DNA of 9,917 nucleotides from Planctomicrobium sp. (GCA_029259835.1 JAJDEL010000047.1:1-9917); one strand, 5' to 3'. Counted from the first letter of the stretch, positions 1 through 7,913 are shown. Numbers and translations are program-made. Notes: generated by a model from the letters alone, not told the origin.

Positions 1-1246
1 CTTCCCAAGTCCCTCGGACGGTCAATTTGTACTGGTCGGTGACCAGTGATCGCCATGTGTTCGATCCGTCCCCTTTTGCCGAAGTCAGTTTGCCTTCGCA
101 GTAGACGGATTCGACTGCCGGTTCATTACCTTCGCCGGTCACGGCAGCAGCGAGATTGATACCAGTGCATGTGCCAGAATCTTCGACGCCGCAGAGCGAA
201 AGCATCGTTGGCATTAAGTCGATGGAATTGATCAGCGTTTGCGACTTACGAGCGGATGGAATCTGCCCTGGCTTGCGCATGATCAGCGGAACGTGCAGCG
301 ATTCATCTTCCGGTTCGCCTTTGCGGTACTTGCCGTGCGAACCGGCCAGTTCTCCATGGTCGGAACTAAAGACGACGAGGGTGTTCTCTTCAAGTCCAGA
401 CTCTTTCAGGTACACGATCAATCGCCCCATTTGATGATCGAGTGATTCGCACAGGCCATAGTACCCAGCCAATTCACGAGCGGCTTTCTTCCGGTGAGCT
501 TTAGGAACGTTCGGTCGAAGTTTGATTTCTTCTTCGGCGTAACGCTGGAATTTCTTTGGCGGCTTGAAAGGCGTGTGTGGCGGTCCCCAAGAGAGATAAC
601 AGCAGAACGGCTGCTTCTTGTTTTGTTCCATGAACCGGATTGCGAGATCAGTTTGCAAGATCGGTTCGTAGTAAGGATCAGGCAAGTGCCCGACTGTTTC
701 GTGCAGTGGCTTTCCTTCGTTGTCAAAGCCCCAGTGGTCGTGATATGTATGCCCTCGGTTGAAACCCTCAAATGTGTCGAACCCGCGACGTCGCCAACCC
801 GGTGGGACGAAGCCAGGCTTTTTTGGGCCGTCGATATGCCATTTTCCGACGTAATGTGTTGCGTAACCGGCTTGGCGAAATTGCTCCGGCCAGCAAACTT
901 CTTCAGGCGGCAACATCAAGTTGTTTGTCAGCATCCCATGTTGGTGCGAATGTCTGCCTGTGAGCAGACACGACCGGTTCGGTGTACATACTGGATTGGC
1001 GGCGTAGGCGCGTTCGAAATTCACTCCTTCTTCGGAAAGTCGGTCAATGTGTGGTGTCCGGACGATTTCATCAGTCGAATGCCCGAATGCGCTAAATCGC
1101 CACTGATCAGCGTAAACGAACAGCAAATTCGTTGGCTGGGTCGATTCTTGAGCCGCTCCTTCGCTCTGAGTAACTGTGGAGAGTGTCGCTGCACTCGCGG
1201 CAAAGGTGCTGGTCTTGAGGAAATCACGCCTGGACTGGGACGACAT
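1..1246 (-). CDS. Tat-exported formylglycine-dependent sulfatase, C-terminus cut by the window edge
   Basis: Sulfatases hydrolyse sulfate esters, here probably on a polysaccharide or glycoside outside the cytoplasm. The minus frame is open from ATG at 1246 to the left edge (415 codons, no stop), so the C-terminus is missing; family members are usually about 450-500 residues. A twin-arginine leader, SRRDFLK, lies at residues 5-11 and is followed by an Ala/Ser/Thr-rich stretch. Visible core motifs: YADQW (metal-site Asp47, Gln48), the maturation motif Cys87-T-P-N-R91 with LLTGRH after it (Cys87, bases 986-988, would become formylglycine), VGKWHIDG (Lys135, His137) and SSDHGELAGSHGK (Asp296, His297, Lys306). 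These fit the 'ADQWR' type of arylsulfatase/choline-sulfatase-like enzyme common in planctomycetes. The start is supported by GGAG seven bases upstream of the ATG. The substrate cannot be read from the sequence, and no sulfatase-maturating enzyme is encoded in the window. Confidence 0.93.
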   Translation of the reverse strand, partial: MSSQSRRDFLKTSTFAASAATLSTVTQSEGAAQESTQPTNLLFVYADQWRFSAFGHSTDEIVRTPHIDRLSEEGVNFERAYAANPVCTPNRSCLLTGRHSHQHGMLTNNLMLPPEEVCWPEQFRQAGYATHYVGKWHIDGPKKPGFVPPGWRRRGFDTFEGFNRGHTYHDHWGFDNEGKPLHETVGHLPDPYYEPILQTDLAIRFMEQNKKQPFCCYLSWGPPHTPFKPPKKFQRYAEEEIKLRPNVPKAHRKKAARELAGYYGLCESLDHQMGRLIVYLKESGLEENTLVVFSSDHGELAGSHGKYRKGEPEDESLHVPLIMRKPGQIPSARKSQTLINSIDLMPTMLSLCGVEDSGTCTGINLAAAVTGEGNEPAVESVYCEGKLTSAKGDGSNTWRSLVTDQYKLTVRGTWE

Positions 1247-1284
1247 TGCAAATCTCCGTTGTTGAATTCATACGTTCGTCACCG

Positions 1285-1313
1285 TTTATAGTGCCCACTG
1301 GTAAAATTGTCGC
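1285..1313 (-). promoter_or_regulatory. Candidate sigma70-type promoter of the sulfatase gene
   Basis: Read on the minus strand, a -35-like GCGACA (1313-1308; 4 of 6 match to TTGACA) and a -10-like TATAAA (1290-1285; 5 of 6 match to TATAAT) are separated by exactly 17 bases. Transcription would start near 1278, giving a leader of about 30 bases that contains the GGAG ribosome binding site. The -35 overlaps one arm of an inverted repeat. This is a pattern match only. Confidence 0.42.
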
Positions 1314-1353
1314 ATTCCTCACACATTTTTGTCCTGCGGAAGCAAAATGCGAC
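1309..1353. repeat. Inverted repeat in the divergent control region (8-bp arms)
   Basis: GTCGCATT at 1309-1316 and AATGCGAC at 1346-1353 are perfect inverted copies separated by 29 bases. Each arm overlaps the -35-like hexamer of one of two divergent candidate promoters, so the arms could be regulator sites or simply the -35 elements of two similar promoters. A 29-base loop makes a terminator-type hairpin unlikely. Confidence 0.5.
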
Positions 1354-1377
1354 TTTGTTATTCAATAGTGATATAAC
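1349..1377 (+). promoter_or_regulatory. Candidate promoter for the membrane-anchored protein gene
   Basis: A -35-like GCGACT (1349-1354; 3 of 6 match to TTGACA) and a -10-like TATAAC (1372-1377; 5 of 6 match to TATAAT) are separated by exactly 17 bases, mirroring the divergent sulfatase promoter. Transcription would start near 1384. That leaves a leader of about 120 bases to the ATG at 1506, or about 44 bases to the alternative GTG at 1428. The -35 is weak, so confidence is modest. Confidence 0.35.
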
Positions 1378-1505
1378 TCAGTGACTCCCAGATACACAAG
1401 TGGACGATGATATGTTTTGTCTGATCAGTGTTGTCTCGTCATGATTCGCAAGAGATAATAGAATCGCCACTCTTTGATTCATTCGATTTCAAAGTCTATT
1501 TTCCA

Positions 1506-2444
1506 ATGTCCACTCACAGCCCAGTTCAAGAACCTGTTGTGAAGCGTCAGCATGACGTGAGCAGTGGTCAAGAACCGCGCCGAGGACGGTTTCGGCCGAG
1601 AGCTTTCGAGGTTCTGACGGAAGAGCGGACCTGGTGGCAAAAGACAGTCGACCAGTTCAACGGCAATGAAGGAGCAGGGTACGCAATTTCTTTTGTTGTT
1701 CATGTGATTCTGTTGATCCTGCTGGCGATTCCTGTCTTCAATTCATTTGAAGGAGACGAAGGCTTCACAACGCTCGTTGATAATCCGGCGGTCGATCAGA
1801 CCATCTTTGACGCCCCGCTCGATACGTTGGTTGCCAGTCCAGAAGAGGCGAGTTCTTCAGAGAAATTCGAATCGAAACTGTTTGACCCGACCAGCAGTTA
1901 TCAGCAAGCGATTCCACAACTCAAAGTTGATACGGAGACGAGTGTCAAGAAAGACGGAGATGGAACCGGAGCCGATGGAACATTTGGTGGTGGTCGAATC
2001 GCTGAACCAGAGAACGCGATTAAGGTTGGCAGTTTCTCCGTCTGGCCCTGGCCGATTCTCTCCGGCAAGAGACCGCTCAATGGTGAAATTCGCCATGGAA
2101 CTCCGGGTGACTTCCCGAAAGCCCGACAGGATTATTCCATTGTCATCCGGATCAAAGTACCGGACGAGAAAAAATATGTCAGGCTTTCTGATTACAGCGG
2201 AAGTGTCATTGGAACAGATGGGTATACTCAAAAAATTCCCGATGACGCTTATTATTTTCGAGCGAACGGCCAGTTGGTCAAAGCGAGACCAAGCCACCGC
2301 ATGCCGGTTATTGACGGCACTGCCGAGATTTTAATCGAAGTTCCCGGTGCCGCATTTGCCGAAATCAAAGACACAATTAAAGTTTATTCTCGAATCCTCG
2401 ACGAGGAGCAGACGATCGAACTGACTTTTCAGGCGCGGGAGTAA
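1506..2444 (+). CDS. Single-TM membrane-anchored protein of unknown function
   Basis: The function is not recognised. From ATG 1506 the product has 312 residues. Residues 1-56 are charged and Arg-rich (RRGRFRPR at 25-32) and probably cytoplasmic. Residues about 57-80 form one hydrophobic helix, YAISFVVHVILLILLAIPVF. Residues 81-150 are acidic, low-complexity and linker-like, then comes a Gly-rich hinge (GDGTGADGTFGGGR, 151-164). Residues about 165-312 look like a folded, strand-rich extracytoplasmic domain with SVWPWP (178-183). The anchor resembles the N-terminal helix of TonB-like and other planctomycete envelope proteins, but no TonB C-terminal domain is recognised. The frame stays open upstream to a GTG at 1428, adding 26 residues. 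I prefer 1506 because the extra segment is not protein-like, but neither start has a clear ribosome binding site. It is divergent from the sulfatase and ends at a strong shared terminator. Confidence 0.85.
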   Translation: MSTHSPVQEPVVKRQHDVSSGQEPRRGRFRPRAFEVLTEERTWWQKTVDQFNGNEGAGYAISFVVHVILLILLAIPVFNSFEGDEGFTTLVDNPAVDQTIFDAPLDTLVASPEEASSSEKFESKLFDPTSSYQQAIPQLKVDTETSVKKDGDGTGADGTFGGGRIAEPENAIKVGSFSVWPWPILSGKRPLNGEIRHGTPGDFPKARQDYSIVIRIKVPDEKKYVRLSDYSGSVIGTDGYTQKIPDDAYYFRANGQLVKARPSHRMPVIDGTAEILIEVPGAAFAEIKDTIKVYSRILDEEQTIELTFQARE

Positions 2445-2472
2445 GAAATTTCGCGGAAATGTGTGACAAAAT

Positions 2473-2505
2473 AAAAGCCCGGCATATTCAAAATGCCGGG
2501 CTTTT
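2473..2505. terminator. Bidirectional intrinsic terminator between convergent genes
   Basis: A perfect 13-bp stem pairs AAAAGCCCGGCAT (2473-2485) with ATGCCGGGCTTTT (2493-2505) around a 7-base loop. The GC-rich core is flanked by A's on the left and T's on the right, so it yields a U-tract on either strand. It lies 28 bases after the stop of the plus-strand membrane protein gene and 23 bases beyond the stop of the minus-strand oxidoreductase gene, so it can end both transcripts. Confidence 0.92.
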
Positions 2506-2528
2506 TCTGTGAATACCTCTCTCGACCT

Positions 2529-3899
2529 TTAATACTCAGTCGCTTTGATAATGCCTGGCATTGGGACCGGGTATTTGCCGTTTTCGTTCAGTTGAACAGG
2601 GGCGTCGCCCCCTGGGATCAGGCCGGCGACACCTGGGGCGAATTCGTGCTCGCAGTTGAGCATGTCGTCGTAGGTGATAATTTGACCTGTGTGGGAGGCC
2701 ATGCGTCCCATGGATGTTACCACGCTCGCTTCGACGCCGCGCTTCACTTCGTTGTATGGCGTGTCGCTGCGAATCGCTGCGATGAGGTGATCCCATTCGA
2801 GTTGGTATGGAGTCACTTCTGTATCTGGGTATGCCCAGATTTCGTTTTCCTTTGTCATGTTCTGGTTCTTGAACATTCGTGAACGGGCAGGGAAGTGAGA
2901 CGATGTCGAAATGATCGCCGAGCCTTTGGTTCCATGCGCGTAGCTTGCGAATTCCTGATGGCAGCCGACCATGTTGCGGCCTTGCATGAAGAACTTGCTA
3001 CCGTCCGCGAAGGTGTATTCGACGTCGTAGGTGTCGAAGTTCTGGTCGACGAACTTGCCACGGTAGTGGCGACCACCGACAGCTTTGGCTTCGACCGGCC
3101 AGGCGTTCTTCATCCAGCAGGTTTCGTCGATATTGTGAATCAGGAAGTCGCTGAACGCGCCTCCACTGGCCCATAGGAATCCGTGGAAGTTTTTGATCTG
3201 GTACATCACCTCTGGCAGTGCACCATCGTTCGGAGGTGCGAACGCAGAGCCGGTTGGTCCAACCATACGGTAAGCACGCATCAAAACAAGATCGCCGATT
3301 TCACCGTTCTGAATACGATCAAACAATTCCCCACGAGCCGAACAGTGACGGCACATCAGGCCAACGCCGACTTTGAGATTCTTCTCTTGTGATTTCTTCC
3401 CCAGTGCAAACATCTTTCGTGCAGAAGGGCCATCGGCGATGACTGGCTTCTCCATAAAGACGTTCAGTCCTTTCTCAATCGCATATTGAAAATGAACCCA
3501 ACGGAATGCGAGGGGAGTTGTCAGGATGACGACATCGCCCGGGCGGAGTTGGTCCATCACCTTTTTGTAGGCATCGAATCCGATGTGTCGGCTGTCTTCA
3601 GGGACATCGACTTGCTCACCAAATTTTGCGGAGAGGGCGCGATGGCTTGTCGAGAGCCGACCATCAAAAACGTCCGCCATGGCGACCAATTTAATTTGCT
3701 CATCTTTCACAGACAAAGCATTCGCTGCCGCGCCTGTTCCGCGACCACCACAACCGACAAGGGCAACCTGAATCGTGTTGTCTTCAGCCGCGTACGCTTT
3801 CGGCATTGCCATCCCGACAATTGCGGTGGCTGCTGCGACTTTACCAGACGTTTTCAATAACTCGCGCCGTGAGAGCGGAGTCGAATTTTCATTGGACAT
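2529..3899 (-). CDS. Gfo/Idh/MocA-family NAD(P)-dependent oxidoreductase with Tat signal
   Basis: This family oxidises or reduces sugars, inositols and related polyols with NAD(P), or acts on nucleotide-linked sugars as in the NAGA/glycosidase branch. The product has 456 residues. A Tat leader, SRRELLK (residues 10-16), is followed by an Ala-rich h-region with likely cleavage near AYA-A (residues 36-38). The Rossmann dinucleotide motif is VGCGGRG (48-54), the catalytic-lysine motif is EKP (150-152), and GGAFSDFLIHNIDE (246-259) supplies the usual Asp/His pair (Asp251, His255). The C-terminal half (about 175-420) is the substrate-binding beta-sheet domain. The start ATG has GGAG nine bases upstream. 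The gene diverges from the oxoprolinase gene across 53 bp and ends at the shared terminator. Many Tat-exported paralogues occur in planctomycetes with unknown substrates, so the exact reaction is not assigned. Confidence 0.94.
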   Translation of the reverse strand: MSNENSTPLSRRELLKTSGKVAAATAIVGMAMPKAYAAEDNTIQVALVGCGGRGTGAAANALSVKDEQIKLVAMADVFDGRLSTSHRALSAKFGEQVDVPEDSRHIGFDAYKKVMDQLRPGDVVILTTPLAFRWVHFQYAIEKGLNVFMEKPVIADGPSARKMFALGKKSQEKNLKVGVGLMCRHCSARGELFDRIQNGEIGDLVLMRAYRMVGPTGSAFAPPNDGALPEVMYQIKNFHGFLWASGGAFSDFLIHNIDETCWMKNAWPVEAKAVGGRHYRGKFVDQNFDTYDVEYTFADGSKFFMQGRNMVGCHQEFASYAHGTKGSAIISTSSHFPARSRMFKNQNMTKENEIWAYPDTEVTPYQLEWDHLIAAIRSDTPYNEVKRGVEASVVTSMGRMASHTGQIITYDDMLNCEHEFAPGVAGLIPGGDAPVQLNENGKYPVPMPGIIKATEY

Positions 3900-3941
3900 A
3901 TGTGATTTCTCCAGAGGTAAGAATCAGTGGATATCGATAGG

Positions 3942-3948
3942 AAGGAGG
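3942..3948 (+). promoter_or_regulatory. Strong Shine-Dalgarno site deciding the oxoprolinase start
   Basis: AAGGAGG lies four bases before ATG 3953. It is the best ribosome binding site in the window and favours this start over the paired ATGs at 4034 and 4037. The spacing is slightly short, and the 27 residues it adds are not obviously conserved, so the later start is not excluded. Confidence 0.6.
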
Positions 3949-3952
3949 CCTA

Positions 3953-6900
3953 ATGTCGCATATTTTCGCTGTTCATGCAAAGCAACAGGCAGCATCAGTT
4001 GAAACAGACATCAAGGCGGACGACCCTGTAGGGATGATGACTAATGAACACACCAAAAATGAGCGCCGTTGGCAGTTTTGGGTCGATGTGGGAGGGACGT
4101 TCACAGATTGTGTCGCACTTTCTCCATCGGGAACGTTGCACACGCATAAAACTCTCAGTTCTGGGAGAGTGAAAGGTGCTGTCGAAAACGTCGCGACTAA
4201 TTCTCTGAACGACCATCTTCGCAAAGGTGATCCACCAGATTTTTGGATCGGTTGGACGTTCACCCTGCGCAACTCAGCTGGCCATCTTTTTTTCCAAACA
4301 AAAGTGACTCGCTTTGACTCCTCGATCGGAATGCTCACATTCTCCGATCCCATTCCGAGTGAAGTCTCGGTCGGTCAAAGCTACGAGCTTCATAGCGAAC
4401 TCGAGGCGCCGATCATTTGCATTCGAATGATCCTGAAGTTGCCCCTTGAGGAATCAATGCCGCTGATTGATGTTCGTATGGGAACCACACGTGGAACGAA
4501 TGCACTGCTCGAACGGAAAGGAGCGCGGACAGCTTTCGTAACAACGAAAGGGTTTGCTGATCTTTTGCTGATCGGCAACCAGGATCGACCGGAATTGTTT
4601 GACCTCGATATCAAGAAACCGATTCCACTTTTCGAAACGGTTCTGGAAATGAACGAACGTCTCGCAGCAGACGGAACAATCTTACAACCTCTCGATAAGG
4701 CAGTAGCGAAACGGCAATTGCAGAAACTTAAAGCGACTGGAATCGAATCAGTCGCAATCGCGTTGTTGAATTCCTATCGCAACTCGGTTCATGAAGAACA
4801 ACTCGAGAGATTGGTGCGTGAAGTTGGCTTCTCAGAAGTGAGTCGTTCGAGCCTCGTAGCACCGACAATCAAAATTGTCCCCCGCGCAGAAACGACCGTT
4901 CTCGATGCGTATTTGACGCCGATCCTGCGAAGTTATGTTGCTCGAATTCGCGAGTCGCTCTCCCCGGACAGCACACTCAAATTGATGACTTCGCACGGGG
5001 GATTGGTGGACGGTTCACGGTTCACAGGCAAGGACAGCATTCTTTCTGGACCTGCGGGAGGCGTTGTTGCGTTCTCTCAAATTGGCCAGCGCGCAGGGTT
5101 CGCTCAGTCGATTGGATTTGACATGGGCGGGACCAGTACCGACGTTTCACGCTTCGGCGGGGAACTCGAAATTCAAACAGAAACAATCAAGGCAGGCGTC
5201 CGCATTGCATCTCCAACTCTCGCGATAGAAACCGTCGCAGCCGGCGGCGGGAGCATGTGCAGCTTCGATGGCATTCAACTTCACGTTGGCCCAGAAAGCG
5301 CCGGCGCCATTCCCGGTCCCGCCTGTTATGGCGGCGGCGGACCGTTGACCGTAACGGATGTCAATGTTGCCTTAGGGCGCGTCTTGCCGGAGCAGTTTCC
5401 GTTTCCACTTGATCGCTTAGCAGTGCAAAGACGATTGGAAAAAATTTGCGAGCAGATGGAAAGTTCTGCAGGCAAGACCTACACGCCAGCAGAACTCGCT
5501 CAGGGATTCATCGAAATTGCGAACGAAACAATGGCGCGGGCGATTCGCAAAGTTTCGATCCAGAAAGGTTTTCATCCTCAAGATCATCTGCTGATCAGTT
5601 TTGGTGGAGCAGGGGGGCAACACGCCTGCGCGATGGCTCGAAGTTTGGGGATTGAGACAATATTGATCCATCCTTTAGCAGGGATTTTAAGTGCCTATGG
5701 AATGGGACTCGCCGATATTCGTAAACGCGAAGAAGCATCGATTTTACAATCGCTTTCGAATCAAACGCAGCAAAAAATTGAAACAGCATGGCAGGCGATG
5801 GAGCAACGTCTTGTCAAAGAGGTTGAGCGAGAAGGAATTGACCGCAAGACAATTCTGCCGCCGATTCGTTCGCTCTCACTTCGTTACCAGGGACTCGAAT
5901 CAACAATTGTCATCTGTGAACCAGAAGATGGCGACTTCGCATCCGCATACGAAGAGCAACACGAGCATTCCTTCGGGTACAGACATCAGAACCGTGAGAT
6001 CGAAGTTGTCACTGCGATTGTTGAAGTTGTCGGGAAAACATATCAGGGGCTACTTGAAAATAATGATTCGCCCTTCACTCTAGACCTCTCCGCACAAGGA
6101 GAGGGGACAAAGGTTGCCGCGAATGTCTGGTTCGAGGGCAATGAACTTAAAGCACCGGTTTATTTGCGAGATGACATCAGCCCTGGGGTGAAGATCTCCG
6201 GGCCAGCGATTGTTTGTGATGATGGGTCTACGGTTTGGATTGAACCAGGTTTTATGTGCACAATTCAACAGGACGGGGCGCTCCTGCTGGTGCGAGATTG
6301 TAAGGGCGAAACAAAAACCTTGGACGCGACAAAGAACGACACGGAGTCTGAGCCGGACCTTATTCGGCTCGAAATTTTTAATAATCAGTTCGCTTCGATT
6401 GCCGAGCAGATGGGTCATACGCTCCAGCGGACTTCGGTCTCGACGAATGTGAAAGAACGCCTCGATTACAGTTGTGCGATTTTCGATGTCAACGGCGGCT
6501 TGGTCGTAAACGCTCCACACATCCCGGTTCATCTTGGGGCGATGGGAGAAACGGTTCAAGCGATCTTGCGAGACTGCCTAGATCTCAATCCGGGGGATGT
6601 CATTATCACGAACGACCCTTACGCAGGTGGGTCGCATCTGCCGGATGTGACCGTTGTCACGCCAGTTCATGATCCTGAAACAGGAGAACTTCTCTTCTTA
6701 ACAGCTAGCCGCGCTCACCATGCTGAAATCGGTGGAATCACCCCAGGGAGTATGCCGCCGTTCTCAAAAAATCTTGCCGAAGAGGGTGTCTTGATTCGCC
6801 AGTTGAAGTTGGTCGATGCAGGAGTATCAAGAGATTCCGAACTTTGCACGCTGTTGGAGTCTGGTCGTTATCCGTCGCGGAATGTTGCTGATAATCTTTC

Positions 6901-7900
6901 AGATATTGCGGCTGAAGTTGCGGCGAATCAAATGGGATCGAAATTGTTACTCGACCTCATTCAGAGTCAAGGTTCCGAAACGGTTCTCAACTACATGCGT
7001 CATATTCAAGCGACTGCATGCCAGAAAATGAAACGTGCTCTCGGTGAGATCCCAGATGCGGTGTACCAGCGGACTGATCATCTCGACGACGGATCTCCAA
7101 TATGTGTGAAAATCACAGTTGCTGGAGAAAGAGCAATGGTTGATTTCACGGGCACTGGTCCTGTTCTGGCTTCGAATCTGAATGCGAATCGATCCATCGT
7201 GACGGCGGCGTGTTTGTATACGTTTCGATGCTTGATTAACGAATCAATTCCGCTCAACGGTGGAGTTCTCGAACCGCTGGAAATCATCTTGCCTGAATGT
7301 TTGCTTAATCCACCAAAACGAGACGACCCTGCACAGTGTGCCGCGATGGTCGGCGGAAATGTCGAGACTTCGCAGCGTGTTGTCGATGTCCTTCTCGGAG
7401 CCTTAGGCAAGGCCGCAGCAAGTCAGGGAACGATGAATAACCTGACATTTGGTGATGATAACTTCGGCTATTACGAAACAATTTGCGGCGGAGCCGGTGC
7501 GACACCGACTGCATCTGGTGCTGATGCAGTCCACACACATATGACGAATACACGGCTGACAGATGTCGAAGTTGTGGAGCATCGGTATCCGGTTCGAATC
7601 AAGGAATTCAACATTCGCAAAGGCTCAGGCGGGAGGGGAGATCATTGTGGTGGTGATGGCATCGTCCGGACGTTTGAGTTTTTGAAACCACTCAAAGTCT
7701 CTTTGTTGATGCAGCGCCGCGAAGAATTCTCCCCCTTCGGTTTGGAAGGTGGGTTGCCAGGAGAAGTCGGACAGAACCTTCTCAAGAAGTCTGGTTCAGA
7801 GGAAACCGAAAATGTTGGCGGCTGCGTTCATCTCGATGTCGATGCCGGTGACCAACTGACCATCAAAACACCAGGTGGCGGTGGTTATGGGGTTGGTTGA
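3953..7900 (+). CDS. Fused HyuA-HyuB protein, ATP-dependent 5-oxoprolinase/hydantoinase family
   Basis: The family couples ATP hydrolysis to opening of cyclic amides: 5-oxoproline to glutamate in OPLAH, hydantoins in HyuA/HyuB. The 1315-residue chain has the single-chain order of eukaryotic OPLAH, cytosolic with no signal peptide. HyuA half, about 40-780: ATP-site motif VDVGGTFTD (44-52), MGTTRGTNALLERKGA (176-191), SGPAGGVVA (365-373), GFDMGGTSTD (388-397), AAGGGSM (429-435), GPESAGAIPGPACY (446-459) and FGGAGGQHACA (550-560). HyuB half, about 803-1315: NAPHIPVHLGAMGETVQ (853-869), AGGSHLPD (891-898), ASRAHHAEIGGITPGSMPP (918-936), GGNVETSQRVVDV (1134-1146), GSGGRGDHCGGDG (1224-1236) and TPGGGGYG (1306-1313). 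The motifs match OPLAH more closely than acetone carboxylase. Oddities: a roughly 65-residue extra segment within about 92-172, and an uncertain start (ATG 3953 with AAGGAGG, or ATG 4034/4037). Glutathione-cycle genes are absent nearby, so the substrate remains inferred. Confidence 0.93.
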   Translation: MSHIFAVHAKQQAASVETDIKADDPVGMMTNEHTKNERRWQFWVDVGGTFTDCVALSPSGTLHTHKTLSSGRVKGAVENVATNSLNDHLRKGDPPDFWIGWTFTLRNSAGHLFFQTKVTRFDSSIGMLTFSDPIPSEVSVGQSYELHSELEAPIICIRMILKLPLEESMPLIDVRMGTTRGTNALLERKGARTAFVTTKGFADLLLIGNQDRPELFDLDIKKPIPLFETVLEMNERLAADGTILQPLDKAVAKRQLQKLKATGIESVAIALLNSYRNSVHEEQLERLVREVGFSEVSRSSLVAPTIKIVPRAETTVLDAYLTPILRSYVARIRESLSPDSTLKLMTSHGGLVDGSRFTGKDSILSGPAGGVVAFSQIGQRAGFAQSIGFDMGGTSTDVSRFGGELEIQTETIKAGVRIASPTLAIETVAAGGGSMCSFDGIQLHVGPESAGAIPGPACYGGGGPLTVTDVNVALGRVLPEQFPFPLDRLAVQRRLEKICEQMESSAGKTYTPAELAQGFIEIANETMARAIRKVSIQKGFHPQDHLLISFGGAGGQHACAMARSLGIETILIHPLAGILSAYGMGLADIRKREEASILQSLSNQTQQKIETAWQAMEQRLVKEVEREGIDRKTILPPIRSLSLRYQGLESTIVICEPEDGDFASAYEEQHEHSFGYRHQNREIEVVTAIVEVVGKTYQGLLENNDSPFTLDLSAQGEGTKVAANVWFEGNELKAPVYLRDDISPGVKISGPAIVCDDGSTVWIEPGFMCTIQQDGALLLVRDCKGETKTLDATKNDTESEPDLIRLEIFNNQFASIAEQMGHTLQRTSVSTNVKERLDYSCAIFDVNGGLVVNAPHIPVHLGAMGETVQAILRDCLDLNPGDVIITNDPYAGGSHLPDVTVVTPVHDPETGELLFLTASRAHHAEIGGITPGSMPPFSKNLAEEGVLIRQLKLVDAGVSRDSELCTLLESGRYPSRNVADNLSDIAAEVAANQMGSKLLLDLIQSQGSETVLNYMRHIQATACQKMKRALGEIPDAVYQRTDHLDDGSPICVKITVAGERAMVDFTGTGPVLASNLNANRSIVTAACLYTFRCLINESIPLNGGVLEPLEIILPECLLNPPKRDDPAQCAAMVGGNVETSQRVVDVLLGALGKAAASQGTMNNLTFGDDNFGYYETICGGAGATPTASGADAVHTHMTNTRLTDVEVVEHRYPVRIKEFNIRKGSGGRGDHCGGDGIVRTFEFLKPLKVSLLMQRREEFSPFGLEGGLPGEVGQNLLKKSGSEETENVGGCVHLDVDAGDQLTIKTPGGGGYGVG

Positions 7901-7913
7901 TATCGCAAAAAGA

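Noticed and set aside
494..1291. Long plus-strand open frame (265 codons) opposite the sulfatase
   Set aside because: It lies wholly opposite the sulfatase frame, which has a Tat leader and all sulfatase motifs. The plus-strand product is Arg/Cys-rich with no recognisable domain, typical of an antisense shadow.
1412..1444. Ten-codon open frame upstream of the membrane protein gene, possible leader peptide
   Set aside because: It has no clear ribosome binding site or attenuator-like residue run, and so short a frame is expected by chance.
1747..2334. Plus-strand open frame of 195 codons inside the membrane protein gene
   Set aside because: It overlaps the 312-residue frame in another phase; its product is rich in Arg and Ser with no domain, and no ribosome binding site was seen.
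2493..2882. Plus-strand frame overlapping the shared terminator and the 3' end of the oxidoreductase
   Set aside because: It starts within the terminator hairpin and runs antisense to a clear Gfo/Idh/MocA protein, so it is a shadow frame.
3955..3961. GTCGCAT at the oxoprolinase start, resembling the inverted-repeat arm at 1309-1316
   Set aside because: The same 7-mer also occurs inside coding sequence near 6632, and no good -10 element follows at the right spacing on the minus strand, so chance is the simplest explanation.
6080..6559. Minus-strand frame of 159 codons opposite the oxoprolinase
   Set aside because: It is antisense to conserved HyuA and HyuB motifs; the product has no recognisable domain and there is no independent start context.
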